Origin: Vandiemenella viatica
Taxonomy: Eukaryota; Arthropoda; Insecta; Orthoptera; Morabidae
Direction: 5' to 3'
Assembly (NCBI GenBank): GCA_031002005.1
Contig: CM061914.1
Span: 190,296,685 to 190,360,684 of the forward strand
DNA length: 64,000 bases
Part shown: one piece after another, positions 11,325 to 23,700 of the stretch
How positions within the stretch are numbered: the stretch's first letter is position 1
Layout of the letters: every line of letters starts with the position of its first letter
The notes under the pieces: model-generated
Database searches by the model: none
Told to the model about the DNA's origin: nothing
What the model saw: the letters and a program-made list of their open reading frames with translations, nothing else
Position numbers and translations under genes: made by a program

Positions 11325-13282
11325 TAATAATAATTATTATTATTATTTTTTGGTTGTTGTCAGTCTTTCTACTGGTTTGATGCAATCCTTTCCTAACCTG
11401 TGGTAACCTCTTCATTTCTACATATCCCTTACAGTACACGTCCTCAATTATCTGTTTCATATATTCTAATCTCTGTCTTCCTCTGCAGTTCTTACCTTCG
11501 ACCGTTCCCTCCACTAACAAATTAACCAATCCTGCATGTCTCAAAATATGACCTACCAGCCTGTCTCTTCTTTCCGTAAGCTTCTTCCACAAACTTCTTT
11601 TCTCACCCATCATTTCCAAAACTCGTTCATTTCTTACTTTGTCTGTCCACTTAATTTTCAGCATTCTTCTGTAGCACCACATTTCAAATGCTTCAATTTT
11701 CTTTAAATCCGGTATTCCTAAAGTCCATGTTTCACTACCATAAAGTGCTGTGCTCCACACAATGATTTTAAAAAGTTATTTCTCATTCCTAGAGCAATAT
11801 TTGAAACTAAAAGGTTTCTCTTTATCGTGAAGGCTCTTTTTGCTAGTGCTATTCTGCTTTTAACATCATTCCTGCTTTGGCCATCGGTTGTAATTTTACT
11901 TCCCAAGTAACAGAATTCACTTACTTCTCCTATTGCATCCGATCCTATTTTTATATTTAATCTACTAGTATTGGTATCATTTCTGCTACATTCATCAGTT
12001 TTGTCTTGCTTTGATTTATATTCAGTCCAAAATCTTCCTTCAGTATTTTGTTCAAGCCATTCAGTAACTTCTCAATATTCTCAGCCCTCTCTGCTAAGAA
12101 GACAATGTCATCAGCAAATCGTAGCATACCGATTTTTTTCTCTCTGAAAACTTATGCCACATGGAAATTTTTCTTTGACTTTCTTCATTGCTTCTTCTAA
12201 ATACAAGTTCAATATTAACGGGGATTGACTACAACCTTGTCTCACACCCTTTTTAACTAATGCATATCTCTCGTGATTCTCTACTTTTATTACAGCCACT
12301 TGATTCTTATATAGTTTATAGAGTATTCTTCTATCTCGATACTTTAGACCTGACTTCTTTAAAATTTTGAACATCTTGTCCCACCTAACATTATCATAAG
12401 CTTTTTCTAAATCAACAAATGCCATAAAAGTATCTTTGTTTTTCTTGATCCGCCCTTCAAGTATTAATCTCAAAGACAGAATTGCTTCCCTTGTACCGCG
12501 ATTTTTCCTAAACCCAAACTGATCTTCACCTACTATCTCTTCTACTACCCTTTCCATCCTTCTGTATATTATTCTGGTCAGTAATTTTGAAGCATGTGAT
12601 GTTAGACTAATGGTGCGATAATTCTCACATTTGTCGGTTTGTGCTTTCTTTGGAAATGTGAAGATGATATTTTTATTAAAATCAGTTGGAATTTCTCCTG
12701 TTTCATAACTTTTTGATATCAGCTTGAATAATCATTCGATTCGTTCCTCTCCTAGGGATTTAAGAAATTCTGCAGGAATCTCATCAATTCCAACTGCCTT
12801 ATTTGCTTTCAAGTGATTCAGAGCTTTATTAAATTCTGTCCTCAAAACATGATCTGCTAAGTCATCAATGTCGATATCGCCTTCCTTTTCCATTACACTA
12901 TTGTTCAAGACGTCCCCAACATACAGTTTCTAAATGTATTCTTTCCATTGGTTAGCTCTATCTTCTGAGCTTAAAAGAGGTTTCCCATCGGCAGCTTTAA
13001 TGTTCATACCTCTTTTCTTCATTTCTCCAAAATTCTGTTTGATCTTTCTGTAGGCAACATCTACTTTACCTACAACCATTTCCTTTTTTACTTCTTCACA
13101 CTTTGCTTGTAGCCATTTTTCTTTTGCTATTTTGCATTTAATATTTATTTGATTTCTAAATTGCCTGTACTGCTCTCTTCCTCCTTCATCCTGAGCATTT
13201 TTGTACTTTCTCCTCTGATCCATCAGCTCCAAAATTTCTTCTGTGAGCCAAGGTTTTTGGCCAGCTTGTTCCCTAAATCTTT
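11325..13282 (-). mobile_element. Non-LTR retrotransposon with (AAT)n tail, broken
   Basis: On the - strand there is a linker (13232-12930, KMELMDQ-type basic helix), reverse transcriptase (12557-12111, with EDQFGFRKNRGTREAI, FVDLEKAYDNV and VRQGCSQSPL), a frameshift, then MLRFADDIVFLAE (near 12130-12090, the FADD active site) and the C-terminus (11760-11330, YGSETWTL, CYRRMLKIKW, HILRHAGL). The 3' end is a TAA/AAT simple tail next to 11325. The family is a common arthropod LINE of RTE/L2-like appearance; I cannot fix the clade. Stops and frameshifts make it inactive. Confidence 0.75.
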
Positions 13283-13535
13283 GATTTATAGTTCAGTCCA
13301 AAATCTTCCTTTAGTATTTTGTTCATGCCATTCAGTAACTTCTCACTATCCTGAGCCCTCTCTGCTAACAAGACAATGTCATCAGCAAATCGTAGCATAC
13401 TGATTATTTTCTCCCTGAAAACTTATGCCACATGGAAAATTATCTTTGACTTTCTTCATTGCTTCTTCTACATACAAGTTGAATATTAACGGGGGTAGAC
13501 TACAACCTTGTCTCACAGCCCTTTTTAACTGATGC
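13283..13535 (-). mobile_element. Second, partial copy of the same LINE (RT segment)
   Basis: This segment repeats the sequence of about 12027-12275, including 'gacaatgtcatcagcaaatc' (the FADD coding region read on -), with about 5-10% differences. It abuts the main copy directly and in the same orientation. Either two truncated LINE copies landed side by side or a segmental duplication occurred. Confidence 0.7.
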
Positions 13536-13539
13536 ATGT

Positions 13540-13690
13540 CTCAAAAATTACGAGGTCAATCAGCGGGGGGGGGGGGTCAAAATCTCACGTTATCTTAGGG
13601 GGGGTTCGACCATATTTCACCTATTCTCACCAGAGGGAGGGATCCGGAATTCCGGAAAAATACCTCACGTAATTAACGGACGCTCCAACC
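13540..13690. repeat. G-run and MITE-like end
   Basis: A run of about a dozen G near 13564 and 'aaaatctcacgttatc' resemble the left flank at 11086-11324. The segment ends with 'cacgtaattaacggacgctcc', close to the terminal inverted repeat of the elements at 32812 and 38525. Confidence 0.35.
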
Positions 13691-15880
13691 GTGAATTTTC
13701 AGCACAAATCTCAGATCCCGCGTGACACAGCTAGTTAGAGATTAAAATGCTCTAGAAGCGAACTTCTTAAATAATTACGTCAAGCATCCTCTGACGAGAA
13801 CTGGGCTCATTAATTTCGCAGAGACCTGACATTCACACTCCGGCAAGTGCTCGCGCTTGAGATAGGAGCGCAGGCCAGATTGGAGAACTAACCACGACAG
13901 CCGCCTCGGCCCTCTAGCGGAGTCGGGGTGTACTGCTGGTGATGGATGAAGCAGCGCGCAGAGATATTAATGAAAGGGCGAAAACTGGCGCCCGCTGCCT
14001 ACGTCTCAGATATCGCTGCAGCCCGCGCAGAAGTGAATAATAGACAGCGGCAGATTGGCCGTTTCGACTAATTTGGCTGTCAGGAACTTCCGCTTTGCCT
14101 CCAATGGGGAACGCCGGGACCTGCAAATAACTTCTATATATATATATATATTTATATATTATACTAACTGTTGCCCGCGACTTCGTACGGAATTTCATTG
14201 GATATAGAAACTTAATATTTGTCCCAAACAACACCGAGTCGGCATAATATGACAGGAAAACCATCACTATACCATTCTACTGTCGAACCAGTCTGATGAA
14301 AAGAATCCATTTTCAACATAATTAAAAACTGAAAAACAAACTAAGTTGCTGGGATGTTGAGTGGGAGGGAGGGGGGTTTAACTAAGGGCTGCTTTATATC
14401 AGCTTGGTCTTTTCTTCTTTCTTCAGCATTAGCATCAGATTCTTGGGTTCTAATAACTTTATGTGCTTGTGCTCTGCTAGAGCTTCACCTTAGGTCTGGT
14501 TTACGCCTGCGAGGCATGTCAAAAAAGAAGACAAAATAAACTGATGCCAGAAAATTTTAGGCAGATACAAAGTAATAGTACAGTACAGAGCAAATCGACA
14601 TCTATACTAAATAATAAATTTGCCTCTAAACGAAATTTACTAACAAATCATACACTAACAGACCGCGCGAGAAGCACAGCTTGAGCAACTAATGTAACAT
14701 CATGGAATAACACACGCATCCGTCTGTCTGTCACCATTCGATAAATTCTCAAAATTTCGTGACTAAAACTGTTATTCATACCGAAAAAAGTCCTGTGTCC
14801 TTTCTACACTGAAAGAGTTTAAAATTAAAATTCTTAAATCGCAAAAAAAAATACTAAGAAAACTAGAACTAGATTACTAGAGAAATTGCCTAAGGATTCA
14901 TCACAATTAAAATTCAGTTCATTTGAAGTTAAGTCCTCACTGTATGTATCTTCTCCGAATGCGAAAAAAGTAAATAAATATAATCTCCGATCTTTTTTTA
15001 CCTAGATAATACCAGGTACTGCAGAACTAAATGTTTATCTAAAGGCGATTTTACATATCAAATGCCGTGATGCGCTATTTTGTGGTTAGGTTTAGTCGTA
15101 TTACAGAAGTTCCCTCAAGAGTCGCTGCGAATACGTTGTGCGGATTATTGCAGCTGATAACCCTGTGCGTTCCTGGCGGGAGACTGACATTAATCTCTGG
15201 GCGCCAGCGTGCCTTCGGCTGCACAGACGTCGGCGAGATAAAGGGTGACTGCGTTATTCGCTTTGCGATCCTTTGTGAGGACCCGGCGTACCCCGCGGCG
15301 CTGTATTACAACCGTCGCATTGTGAATTAACGACGAGAGCCGAGCGGACAAAGTACCGCCGGACCCAACATGCATCCTTGTGGTTCGCGAATACTCTTTT
15401 GATTTTTAACCACGCCACTGAAGGTTATTGAACCTGAAAACAGCTGACCACTAACACTACCTGCCAGGCTTTTATTCCATCTGCAAGATGGACGTCGACG
15501 CAGGCCAGCAGTGGTGCAGCATGAACATTTACAAATAAAAGGTTCATTGATCAGAACTATGAAAATACCTTGACAATTGCTGGGTTTTTTGTTTTTGTTT
15601 TTGTTTCTTTGTGAATTAGTGTGATGGTAGATCAATTAGTTGGTAGATTAATTGGAATATTAATTATTAGAATAATTAGTAGATTAATTGTTAGAATACC
15701 TTAAATCCTTAAGAATAAATATCCAGATCTATTTTCACACAAGTAATTGTGTCAAGAATAAAAGCTGTAGAAAATAAGGCCTACTTTAGGTAACAAGGTA
15801 GTAGGCTATGTAATATCAGGAATAAATAAATTCCATCTGCAAGTCTAAGGGTAATGGTTTTGGAGAAACTTCGTTACATG
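13691..15880. other. Intergenic, only short repeats seen
   Basis: No gene is supported. Visible items are a TA microsatellite (14136-14160), a 'ttgcccgcgacttcgtacgg' repeat fragment (14169-14190) of a widespread insect repeat class, and a GC-richer stretch at 15100-15420 without recognisable coding sequence. Confidence 0.4.
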
Positions 15881-17010
15881 TTGATTAATCTAAATGCGAT
15901 GAAGCACACGCCCCGGTTGCAATTTCCCCAAATACTCATATTTTTCACGTTTCTTTTACTAGTCTACATTTGCCCACTATGAATTTTAGTTTTAAATTCT
16001 TTCTGTGGTTCAGTGATTGTATTCGGCGGTGATTTCCAGAGAAAAATCTAACAGCACTTCTTTGCGCTCCCTCCAACTCCTGTAAGTGATACCCAATATG
16101 TGTGTCCCATACTACACAACCATATTCAATCAGTGGTCTGACAAACGTTTTGTAACCCAACTCCTTTACTTCTCTGGAACATCTCCCCATCACTATCTCC
16201 AAAAAGTGAAAGATTTTTAAACCTTTTCCTACTACCTGTCCAATGTGTATTGCACAGTTGAGTTTGTAATCAGATGTTATGCCAACGTTCAAGTCTTCCT
16301 TCACTACTTTATGATCAAAATCTGCCTTTAGTTTGTTTTATCTGTGCACCTAACAAGCTGAATCTTCTTTGAATTTATCTTCAATACAGCTGGATATCGT
16401 ATCCAGGTTTCACTGCAGTCTTCTCCAATTTTGATCCTATTATACAGCATTATGTCATCTGCAAACAACCTAACTTCTGATCATTCATTAGAATAACGAA
16501 TAGCAACGGTCCCAATACTCTACCCTGTGGCATTCCCATTTTCGCTCCTACTTCTTTTAACAGTGCATTCCCTACCCTAATTGTTTGCTTTCCGCCATTT
16601 GAGAATTCTTCTAAGCAGAAAATCAGTTTTATATACACTGCAACGGTTTTTCCTTTATTTACAACCATTTTATGGCCCACTCTGTCAAATGCCTTGCCGT
16701 AGTGCTATACTACCAGTTTTTTCTTCCTTGTCCATTTGATCCGAAATATCTTGCATATAACCAACAAACTGAGATTCGCATGAATATCATTGCCGAAAGG
16801 CATGTTGTCGAATTGTCCCTCACAGACTTTTCTGATGTGGTTACATATCAGTCTCTTCATTAATTTACCCACCACTGTTGTCAAACTGATTGGCATATCG
16901 TTTTCGACGCTATTTGTTTCCCTTCCTTTATGGAACGAACTACTATCGCACTTTCTCAGTCCCTCTGGTAAGCAGCAAGTATCCAGAATCAATCTAAATA
17001 ACAAGATAAG
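15881..17010 (-). mobile_element. CR1/Jockey-like LINE, truncated (family A)
   Basis: The 3' end (15890, 'gaagcacacgccccggt') matches the common family found throughout this window. On the - strand, fragments give PISLTTVVGKLMKRLICNHIR (16900s), MPQGRVLGPLLFVILMNDQ (16570-16500) and LGYKTFVRPLIEYGCVVWD (16160-16100), all reverse transcriptase and post-RT motifs of CR1/Jockey-type LINEs. Segments between them are missing or out of frame, so this copy is decayed. I refer to this family as family A below. Confidence 0.75.
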
Positions 17011-17515
17011 GTAAAAAGTTTCATTTTACTTTCATTAAGGCATCTGCGGTAATAATGTCTACACAGTTCCTTCATAATATCCTCGGGAAGAATTTCAAAT
17101 TGTTTAAGTGTGCTCATTTCTGATTGTGCCGACAAGCTCGTTATTTGATTTTAACCCTCGCATTCCTGAATCATTTCCTCTGCGTATGGGTTAGAACTTC
17201 ATGCAGGAGTGTCATATACAATTTGTCACTACTCAGATGCGGTTAGTGGTTTATATCCCTGAGGTCAAGTTGGTACCAGCCCCAATTAGTAGGCAGTCAC
17301 CAACTAGCGATTGTTTATCCCCAATACCAATCGTATGATCGATTTAAACTACTTTTTACGAGGGTTCTACCAAAAATAAGGATCCCACATGTTTGAAAAA
17401 TAGACAGCATTGTTTATTCTCATAACCATTACCCCATTGAAAAACTTGAACATTGCTCTATATTTAAATCTAATATAAATTCTAAGGTTTTTTTAAAAGA
17501 AAAGAAGCACAAGCT
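17011..17515. other. Non-coding, nothing recognised
   Basis: The left part may still be LINE-derived ('ttcataatatcctcgggaag'), but no motif can be read. The rest is featureless AT-rich sequence. Confidence 0.35.
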
Positions 17516-17525
17516 CTTATTTTTA

Positions 17526-17750
17526 GCTTTTTTTTTTTACCTATTGAGGTCATTAGATGCGGGAAAGGACTGGGGGCAAGGAACTTGAAGGAATTCGGCC
17601 GTGACCTTTTGAAGGAAGCATCCCGGCATTCGCCTGGTGTGGTCTGGGGAAACCATTGAAAACCCAAATCTGGATGCCCAGACGAGGATTCGAACACGCG
17701 TCCTCCTGAATGCGAGGCCAGAGCGTCACCGCTAACTCACCACGCTCGAT
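17526..17750 (-). mobile_element. tRNA-derived SINE (family S)
   Basis: The copy starts with a T run (the A tail read on +) and ends with 'ctcaccacgctcg', the reverse of a tRNA-like head. The internal 'gaggattcgaacacg' is a slightly changed pol III B box. The body ('aaacccaaatctggatgcc', 'ggaagcatcccggcatt') is shared with at least seven other copies here. Confidence 0.85.
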
Positions 17751-17934
17751 TTTAATTTCTTACATGAGGGAACAATCCTAGCAAATACTTAACTGTACAA
17801 AGCAGATAATTGAAAGTGAATATTTAGATGGTGAATATGTTAAACAATTTACTTCAACATATCGACTAAAATTCATCCCGGTGACAGTTTCAATTTGCCG
17901 CGCATTCCGCCTCTGTTCTGGCTTGATCTACAGA

Positions 17935-18010
17935 TTAACATGGAATCCGAACCACAGAACGTCCTTGCGTGACTGAGGTGATTAAATGTAACTCTTAAAA
18001 ATTCCTGCCC
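17935..18010 (-). repeat. Fragment of a second tRNA-derived SINE
   Basis: 'tggaatccgaaccacagaacgtcc' followed by 'ctcttaaaaattcctgcc' matches the copy at 46310-46495. Only the body survives; no pol III boxes are visible here. Confidence 0.5.
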
Positions 18011-18210
18011 TTCTGGGATTTTTTATTAAAATAAATAAATTAAGTGCCTTAACGATTGAGTTAGCAGAATGCTGTTAATCATATGCTGAGATGAAGAAAT
18101 TAACTCAGAATAGGAAGCGATGGAGGATTGCGCCGAACCAATAGAGAGACTGATGACATAAAAAATGATACAACCAGCGTAATTGAATTTCATCAGCTTA
18201 TAATGTTTGG

Positions 18211-19189
18211 CAGTGTTGCCACATTAGCGATTTTGTCGCTAGCTTTAGTGATTTTTGAAGTTCTACAACGATATTCTTAAATATGTTATCGCTAAAAAAA
18301 TATTTGCTGATTTTTAGTGATATTCAACCTTGACGAATATCTAAAAATATACTCGCTTCCTTTCAACTACATTATTTTGGAGAAAATGTGTCTTTTGAGT
18401 GTGTAAAATACTTTTTGTCAGGACAAAGATAACAAAATAGTAGATCTTGCCTCAGAACTCGGATTTGATGACGAAAAAATTGACATACCCCTAGCGATGG
18501 TGGTGGTGTAACGGTTAGCGTTCTGGCCGGCCTCGCATTCTGGAGGACGGCGGTTCGAATCCCCGTCCGGGCATCCAGATTTGGGTTTTCCATGGTTTCC
18601 CAAATCAGTCCAGGCAAATTCCGGGATGCTTCCTTCAAAAGGCCATGGCCGAATTCCATCCCATTCCTTGCCCCCCCATCGTTTCCCGTCTCTAAAGACC
18701 TCGCTGTTAGAGAGACGTTAAGCAGGTAAAAAAAAAAAAAGGATTTTCAGTACAATGAATATTGTTAAAAACAAACTGAGAAATAGGATGGGTGTAAATA
18801 CTCTTAATAGCATTCTTTTTTATAAGGAATCAGTTAAAAATTGTGAAAAAAACGCTATAGTTACGAGCTTCCAAGTGATATGATTGCTGTAAAGATGCTA
18901 AATATTCTTTTAAATCTAAGACTGACGATTCATCCCATCCTTCCACATCTGCAAGTTCTGCAACTCCAACGATAGACCAAGATGATGATGAATAAATACC
19001 GATTGTAGAATTTGTGTTGAATTTAAGGAAAATACTAATTATTAAAATATTTTTATATTACTTACTTTACCATTTTCCTTTATTTTATTTAGCGATTTCT
19101 AGCGAATCGTTTAGTTCTCAATATCCGGTAATCCAGTGAGTTTTTAGACCAGGTCTAGCGACTTTGGTTTTCGTAAGGAGGTAACAATG
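18211..19189. mobile_element. hAT-type element with 8-bp target duplication
   Basis: The left end starts CAGTGTTGCCAC and the right end closes with GGTAACAATG, an eroded inverted match. Flanks are atgtttgg (18203-18210) and aagtttgg (19190-19197), an 8-bp duplication with one mismatch, as hAT transposases leave. The 979-bp body includes a later SINE insertion (18494-18741) and a possible transposase remnant near 18930-18990 (Ser/Pro-rich, then DQDDDE and a stop). It is a deletion derivative. Confidence 0.65.
18494..18741 (+). mobile_element. tRNA-derived SINE (family S), plus orientation
   Basis: The head 'ggtggtgtaacggttagcg' contains the A box, 'ggttcgaatcc' at 18552-18562 is a perfect B box, and an A tail ends the copy near 18741. 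The 3' region reads 'tctctaaagacctcgctg', which marks one of two tail subtypes of this family. It lies inside the hAT-type element, so it inserted later. Confidence 0.9.
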
Positions 19190-20030
19190 AAGTTTGGCGG
19201 TAGAAGGCAGACACTGAGATATTAGTTCACAGTTACTGCTCACTATGCGAGTCTAGAGTAACACGTTTTCCCCTTCCGTCCACAATCTTACATCGAGAAC
19301 TGCTGAAAATGTGATCTGAAACTTTAACAGAAACTGCCACCGCTTTCTACTGGGCGGCGGATTTGTCACAGAGTTTCTACGAGCTGTTTATCCACTACAG
19401 TGCTCGGTAGTGCTGTCTTTTCGCCTTTGCATACGCGGGAATACTTTCAAGTTTTTCAGAACTATCAAGTTAACGTCATTGTCTGGCGCTATTCTCACGC
19501 GAAGTTGCCGCACACAAAACTGTTGTTTCACTTTTCTGTGAATTCTGTTACAATGCCGAGTTTTCATTCCATATTGGCAACTTTCATGTTATACTGGCCT
19601 CAAGGCCAGTCAAAATTGACGGGTTTAACGGAGTGTTCTGATAATTCATTTCTCTGTGGTTGCCTAAATAAATAGAATTGTTGTTACGTAATGCTCATAA
19701 CCATATTTTGTAATTTGTACATATTTCGGTTGTAATTTACACAGCCATACAGATGGATGTTCTACTGCATGAGTGTCAGAATTATGGAACGAATTACATT
19801 GAAAATAACTTAGGAATCCTAAAACCTTATGCTATAGCGCGTGATATTGATATAATTCGTTGTCCAGGTCTCATTCAGCACAATAAATACGGAACTACTT
19901 CCATCCATATAAAAATAATGTAACTTCAGTAACTCGGAGCTTATAAAATTAGCTCAAATTATTTATAAAACTAAATTCATCGTGATTTAGTCTTTAAAAT
20001 ATGCGTCAGAAGCCAAAGTTCTTATTAACC
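19190..20030. other. Non-coding, one 91-codon frame of unknown origin
   Basis: A frame at 19400-19675 could encode 91 residues, but it has no recognisable domain and no splice or promoter context. It is probably repeat-derived or chance. Confidence 0.3.
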
Positions 20031-20032
<2 letters not shown>

Positions 20033-20064
<32 letters not shown>

Positions 20065-20268
20065 TATGTGTTTACGCCTTGTCGAAGTCGAGGTCATCAG
20101 ATGCGGGAAAGGATTGGGGGCAAGGAACTGGACGGAATTTGGCCGTGACCCGGTGTGATTTGGGGAAACCACGTAAAACCCAAATCTGGATGCCCGGACG
20201 GGGATTCAAATCCTCGTACTCCCGAATGCGAGGCCAGAACGTTAACCGTTCACCCGCCACGCTCGGTG
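20033..20268 (-). mobile_element. tRNA-derived SINE (family S)
   Basis: A T run of about 25 at the left is the A tail read on +. 'ttgtcgaagtcgaggtcatcag' marks the second tail subtype. 'ggggattcaaatcc' is the B box read backwards, and the head ends at 'cgccacgctcgg'. A short internal deletion removes part of the 'ggaagcatcccggcatt' body. Confidence 0.85.
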
Positions 20269-20608
20269 CAGTTCAAAACATATTGAAACATTACAGAAAC
20301 GTAAATAAAAAAACCAATCCTTCCATCTTGTATAATATCAACATTTTGCGCTTCAGGCCAAATAAAAAAATAAAAATAATATCAACAACTGTGGACAGAG
20401 AGTGGAAACATCTTTGGCCGCTGTTAGTCCTCCAACGAAGGCCGGGTGCGTGACGTCACAGACACTGCGGGCAAGCTGGATCTCTATTAGTGTTGATTTC
20501 TTTTGTCGTGTTACGTCATTAATACTACCAGCGTCTGTGACTGAGCTGTCGGTGTGGTTGGAGAGGTTTATCAACTGTTGCTCAGTGCGTGTTCTGTGTC
20601 TGTTGCAG

Positions 20609-20712
20609 ACTTGTCGGTGGGTGTGATCAGCGTGTTGACGGACATCGTGTGGCGATCCACTGTCTCCTGGAACGCTGGAAACGCCGCCTGCAAGATCATC
20701 CGCTTTCTCCAG
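20609..20712 (+). CDS. CCAP-R: CCAP-R exon a: TM2 to TM3 start
   Basis: The acceptor is tgttgcag (ends 20608) and the donor is cag|gtacac. The exon completes an Asp codon begun upstream (GAC of LADLS), so an upstream exon ending in G is required. It encodes [18 protein letters not shown], the loop VSWNAGNAA and the conserved disulfide Cys in ACKIIRFLQ. Confidence 0.9.
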
Positions 20713-23700
20713 GTACACTATATACTTACCTTGATATGACAACGCAACGTAAACTAGATGTCTTCATTATAAAGTAGCAGTAGTTAACAAAAAATAAAAA
20801 ATAAAAATATATAATTAAAAAAAAAATTTAAAAAAATCTAATCTTTTATTCTTCTGAAAAAGTTTGTCAGGAAAGTATAATTTCAAAAATTAATAACCGT
20901 TAATTATGTTCTAATCTTTAAATACTATTATCATCAAGAAAAATGAATATCTTGATTTCGTGACGCCCTGTGTATAATGTAAAGTTTCTCTGTTTGTTAG
21001 ATAAACTTATCTTCGATCAAAAATTATTTTGGGTTGCAATTATTTTTACAGAGAATAGAGCGTAAAAAGAAATCAACTAATAAATACTATGTAGATCTAA
21101 AGTATCTTTCTTTATGGTAGGTCTGCAAAGGATCAATATATTAAATCATTACATATAGAGTAATGTATCACAGAAGGGTAAAGAGCTAATTTTGATAACT
21201 TACCAACTTCCTTGCTTCTGTGTCAGCTATTCTATTATCTTCAATGAAAATTTTGCAGTATTAAGTTTTTTTAAAAAGCTTCTGAATATATTGCTTTCTT
21301 CTCTGTCCTGTATTCTATTTAATATCGTTGTTATGAACATTAGCACAGCAGCAGTTGGTTTCTTTTTTCTTGAATGACGGATTGGATTCGATTACATACG
21401 TTCACTTTTATTGCATATGAGAACAGTATCGGAGATGTGGAACAGGACATACAATTATTAACATTGTCAATAATATTACCACCAACTGATAACCGTGTAG
21501 TTACTTAAAAGTCCATTATCAGCCATTGTTAACTGCAGGTACATGTTAGTATATACGAATGCAATTTCGAGCTAATGTAATTGCTGCATTTGTAAACGGT
21601 TTCAACGTAAAAAATAAACCTGCACCATATTAGTGATTTTGAACAATTTTGTCACGTGTCCCTTCTTAATGCTACAGTAAAAATACCTGATGTCACGAAT
21701 AAACAAACCTTAGAAATTTATATAGGCTATAATACCTTAACAAAACACGTAAGATATATATTACTCAGTTTTCTAACTTGTGAAAATAAACCGAGATCGA
21801 GTTAAATGAAATACAATCACAAATATATTTTAACGATGAAGAAAATCTGGTCCCTTTTGTTGGTTTCACACATTAGCTTCCCTATCCTGATTTCGGATTT
21901 ATTCGTGGTTTCGTGAAATTATTCCAGGCAAATGCCAGATTGATTTGGACATGACTGAATTCCTTCCCGTTCTTTGTTTTGAATCCTCTTCCTCCTCTAA
22001 CGACCTCGACGTCGACGAAGCGTTAAGCCACAACCACAAAAAAAAGTATATTCAGTATCAAGGCTGATGTGGAAAAGATGAAATCTTCTTGATAAAGTTG
22101 TACAATTTAGAAAAAATCTTATTACAGCTAATAATGTTGTGTCACGTCTGTGCCGCTCGATTTGGACTCTGTTTTCGCTAGGAAGTTAAGCAGCTTTTCT
22201 GATTGTACGACACTCTTCGAACTTTGGTGATGAGTATCTGGGGGACTGAGAGCTGCTAATCCAATCCAATCAGCCAGGGAGCCGCTTGGACGAGCAGTTT
22301 GCTCCAATGGACGCTACGGTCAACAGACAAACGCTGATTAATAGAAATAACTAATATTAGTGCCCCCAAGATTTGAACCGCGCTCTCGATTTGTAGCTCT
22401 TGCTTCCCTCCAGACTGTTGCTCATCAGTGAGCTAACCCTCCAGGTGATGAAGCACCATCACCTGGACTCGGGGAATTACAGCGGCCTCAGGATCAAAAC
22501 CCGGACCTTGGACCTAACCGCTCGTGTTCATCCAACCCTCACATTAAATCTGTCAGACGGGAAACTCTGTATTCCGCAAGTAGCAAAACAAAATACGATG
22601 TAAATAATCAATACTAGATGGAAGGCCGGTCCCAAATATTTACGGATGGATCAAAGGCGGGTGAGGAGGCTTGTGTAGCGTCCTATGTGGATCCGCTCCT
22701 TCTGGGGGCCCAGCGCCTTCCAGGGGGCCCAGCGTCTTCTAGGGGGCCCCGCCTTGAATTCTCGGGAACTTTTTTTTAGCCCTTCTATTGCCCCGGACGG
22801 CGAAAACCAAGGGCCCTTTCTTTACATTTGCTAAGGGCCCTGCGCTTTTTTAATCCGGCCCTGACCGGATCAGTTTTCGAGTTTCTGGGCGGAATTATTT
22901 GCTATCCAAAAGAAAGCAGTCATCTGTTATGACTCTAGAAGTGCTTTATATGCAATCTTGGGGATTCCCAAAGGCAAGAGCAAAAACTACATTACATACC
23001 AAATAGCAAGAGAGATAGCTAAATTGACAGCAAAGTCATAGATGTAACGATGCAATGGGTGCCAAGCCACGTGGGCTTAAATGGTAACGAAAGGGCTGAC
23101 AGGGCAACAAGAAAGCAAATAGCGACCACAGAAAAGGATTTTTTTTTTTTTTTTTTTGCTTTCGACTACTTAAGCTATACAGCCAGCTCAGCGTCAGTGT
23201 ATCAGTTTTGTAGTAGCTTCTAACTGTGGATACTACAGGACAAACAAGAATTTATTAACCTTGATTGTAAAAAGTGCAAGGCAATGTGCGTAATTAACGT
23301 AAAAAAAACTTTTTTTAGCAGCATGCCTGAAAGGGTTGATCTTCTCTCACCAGCAACACAGTAAACAATCAACCCTGAACACACTAATACCATCACAATC
23401 ATCTGTGAAACAACCTTTTCGTATCAGTAGCATACACTGGTCAGCCATAACATTATGACCACCTCCCTAATAGCACCGAGCGTGGCGGTGTAACGGATAG
23501 CGTTCTCGCCTCGCATTCGGGAGGACGGCGGTTCGATCCCCGTCCGGGCATCCAGATTTGGGTTTTCCATGGTTTCCCAAATCACTCCAGGCAAATGCCG
23601 GGATGCTTCCTTCAAAAGGCCATGGCCGAATTCCTTCCCATTCCTTGCCCCCATCCTTGCCCCCCATCCTTTCCCGTCTCTAAAGACCTAGATGTTGAGA

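Noticed and set aside
14130..14165. Possible TATA promoter
   Set aside because: This is a TA microsatellite with no associated gene.
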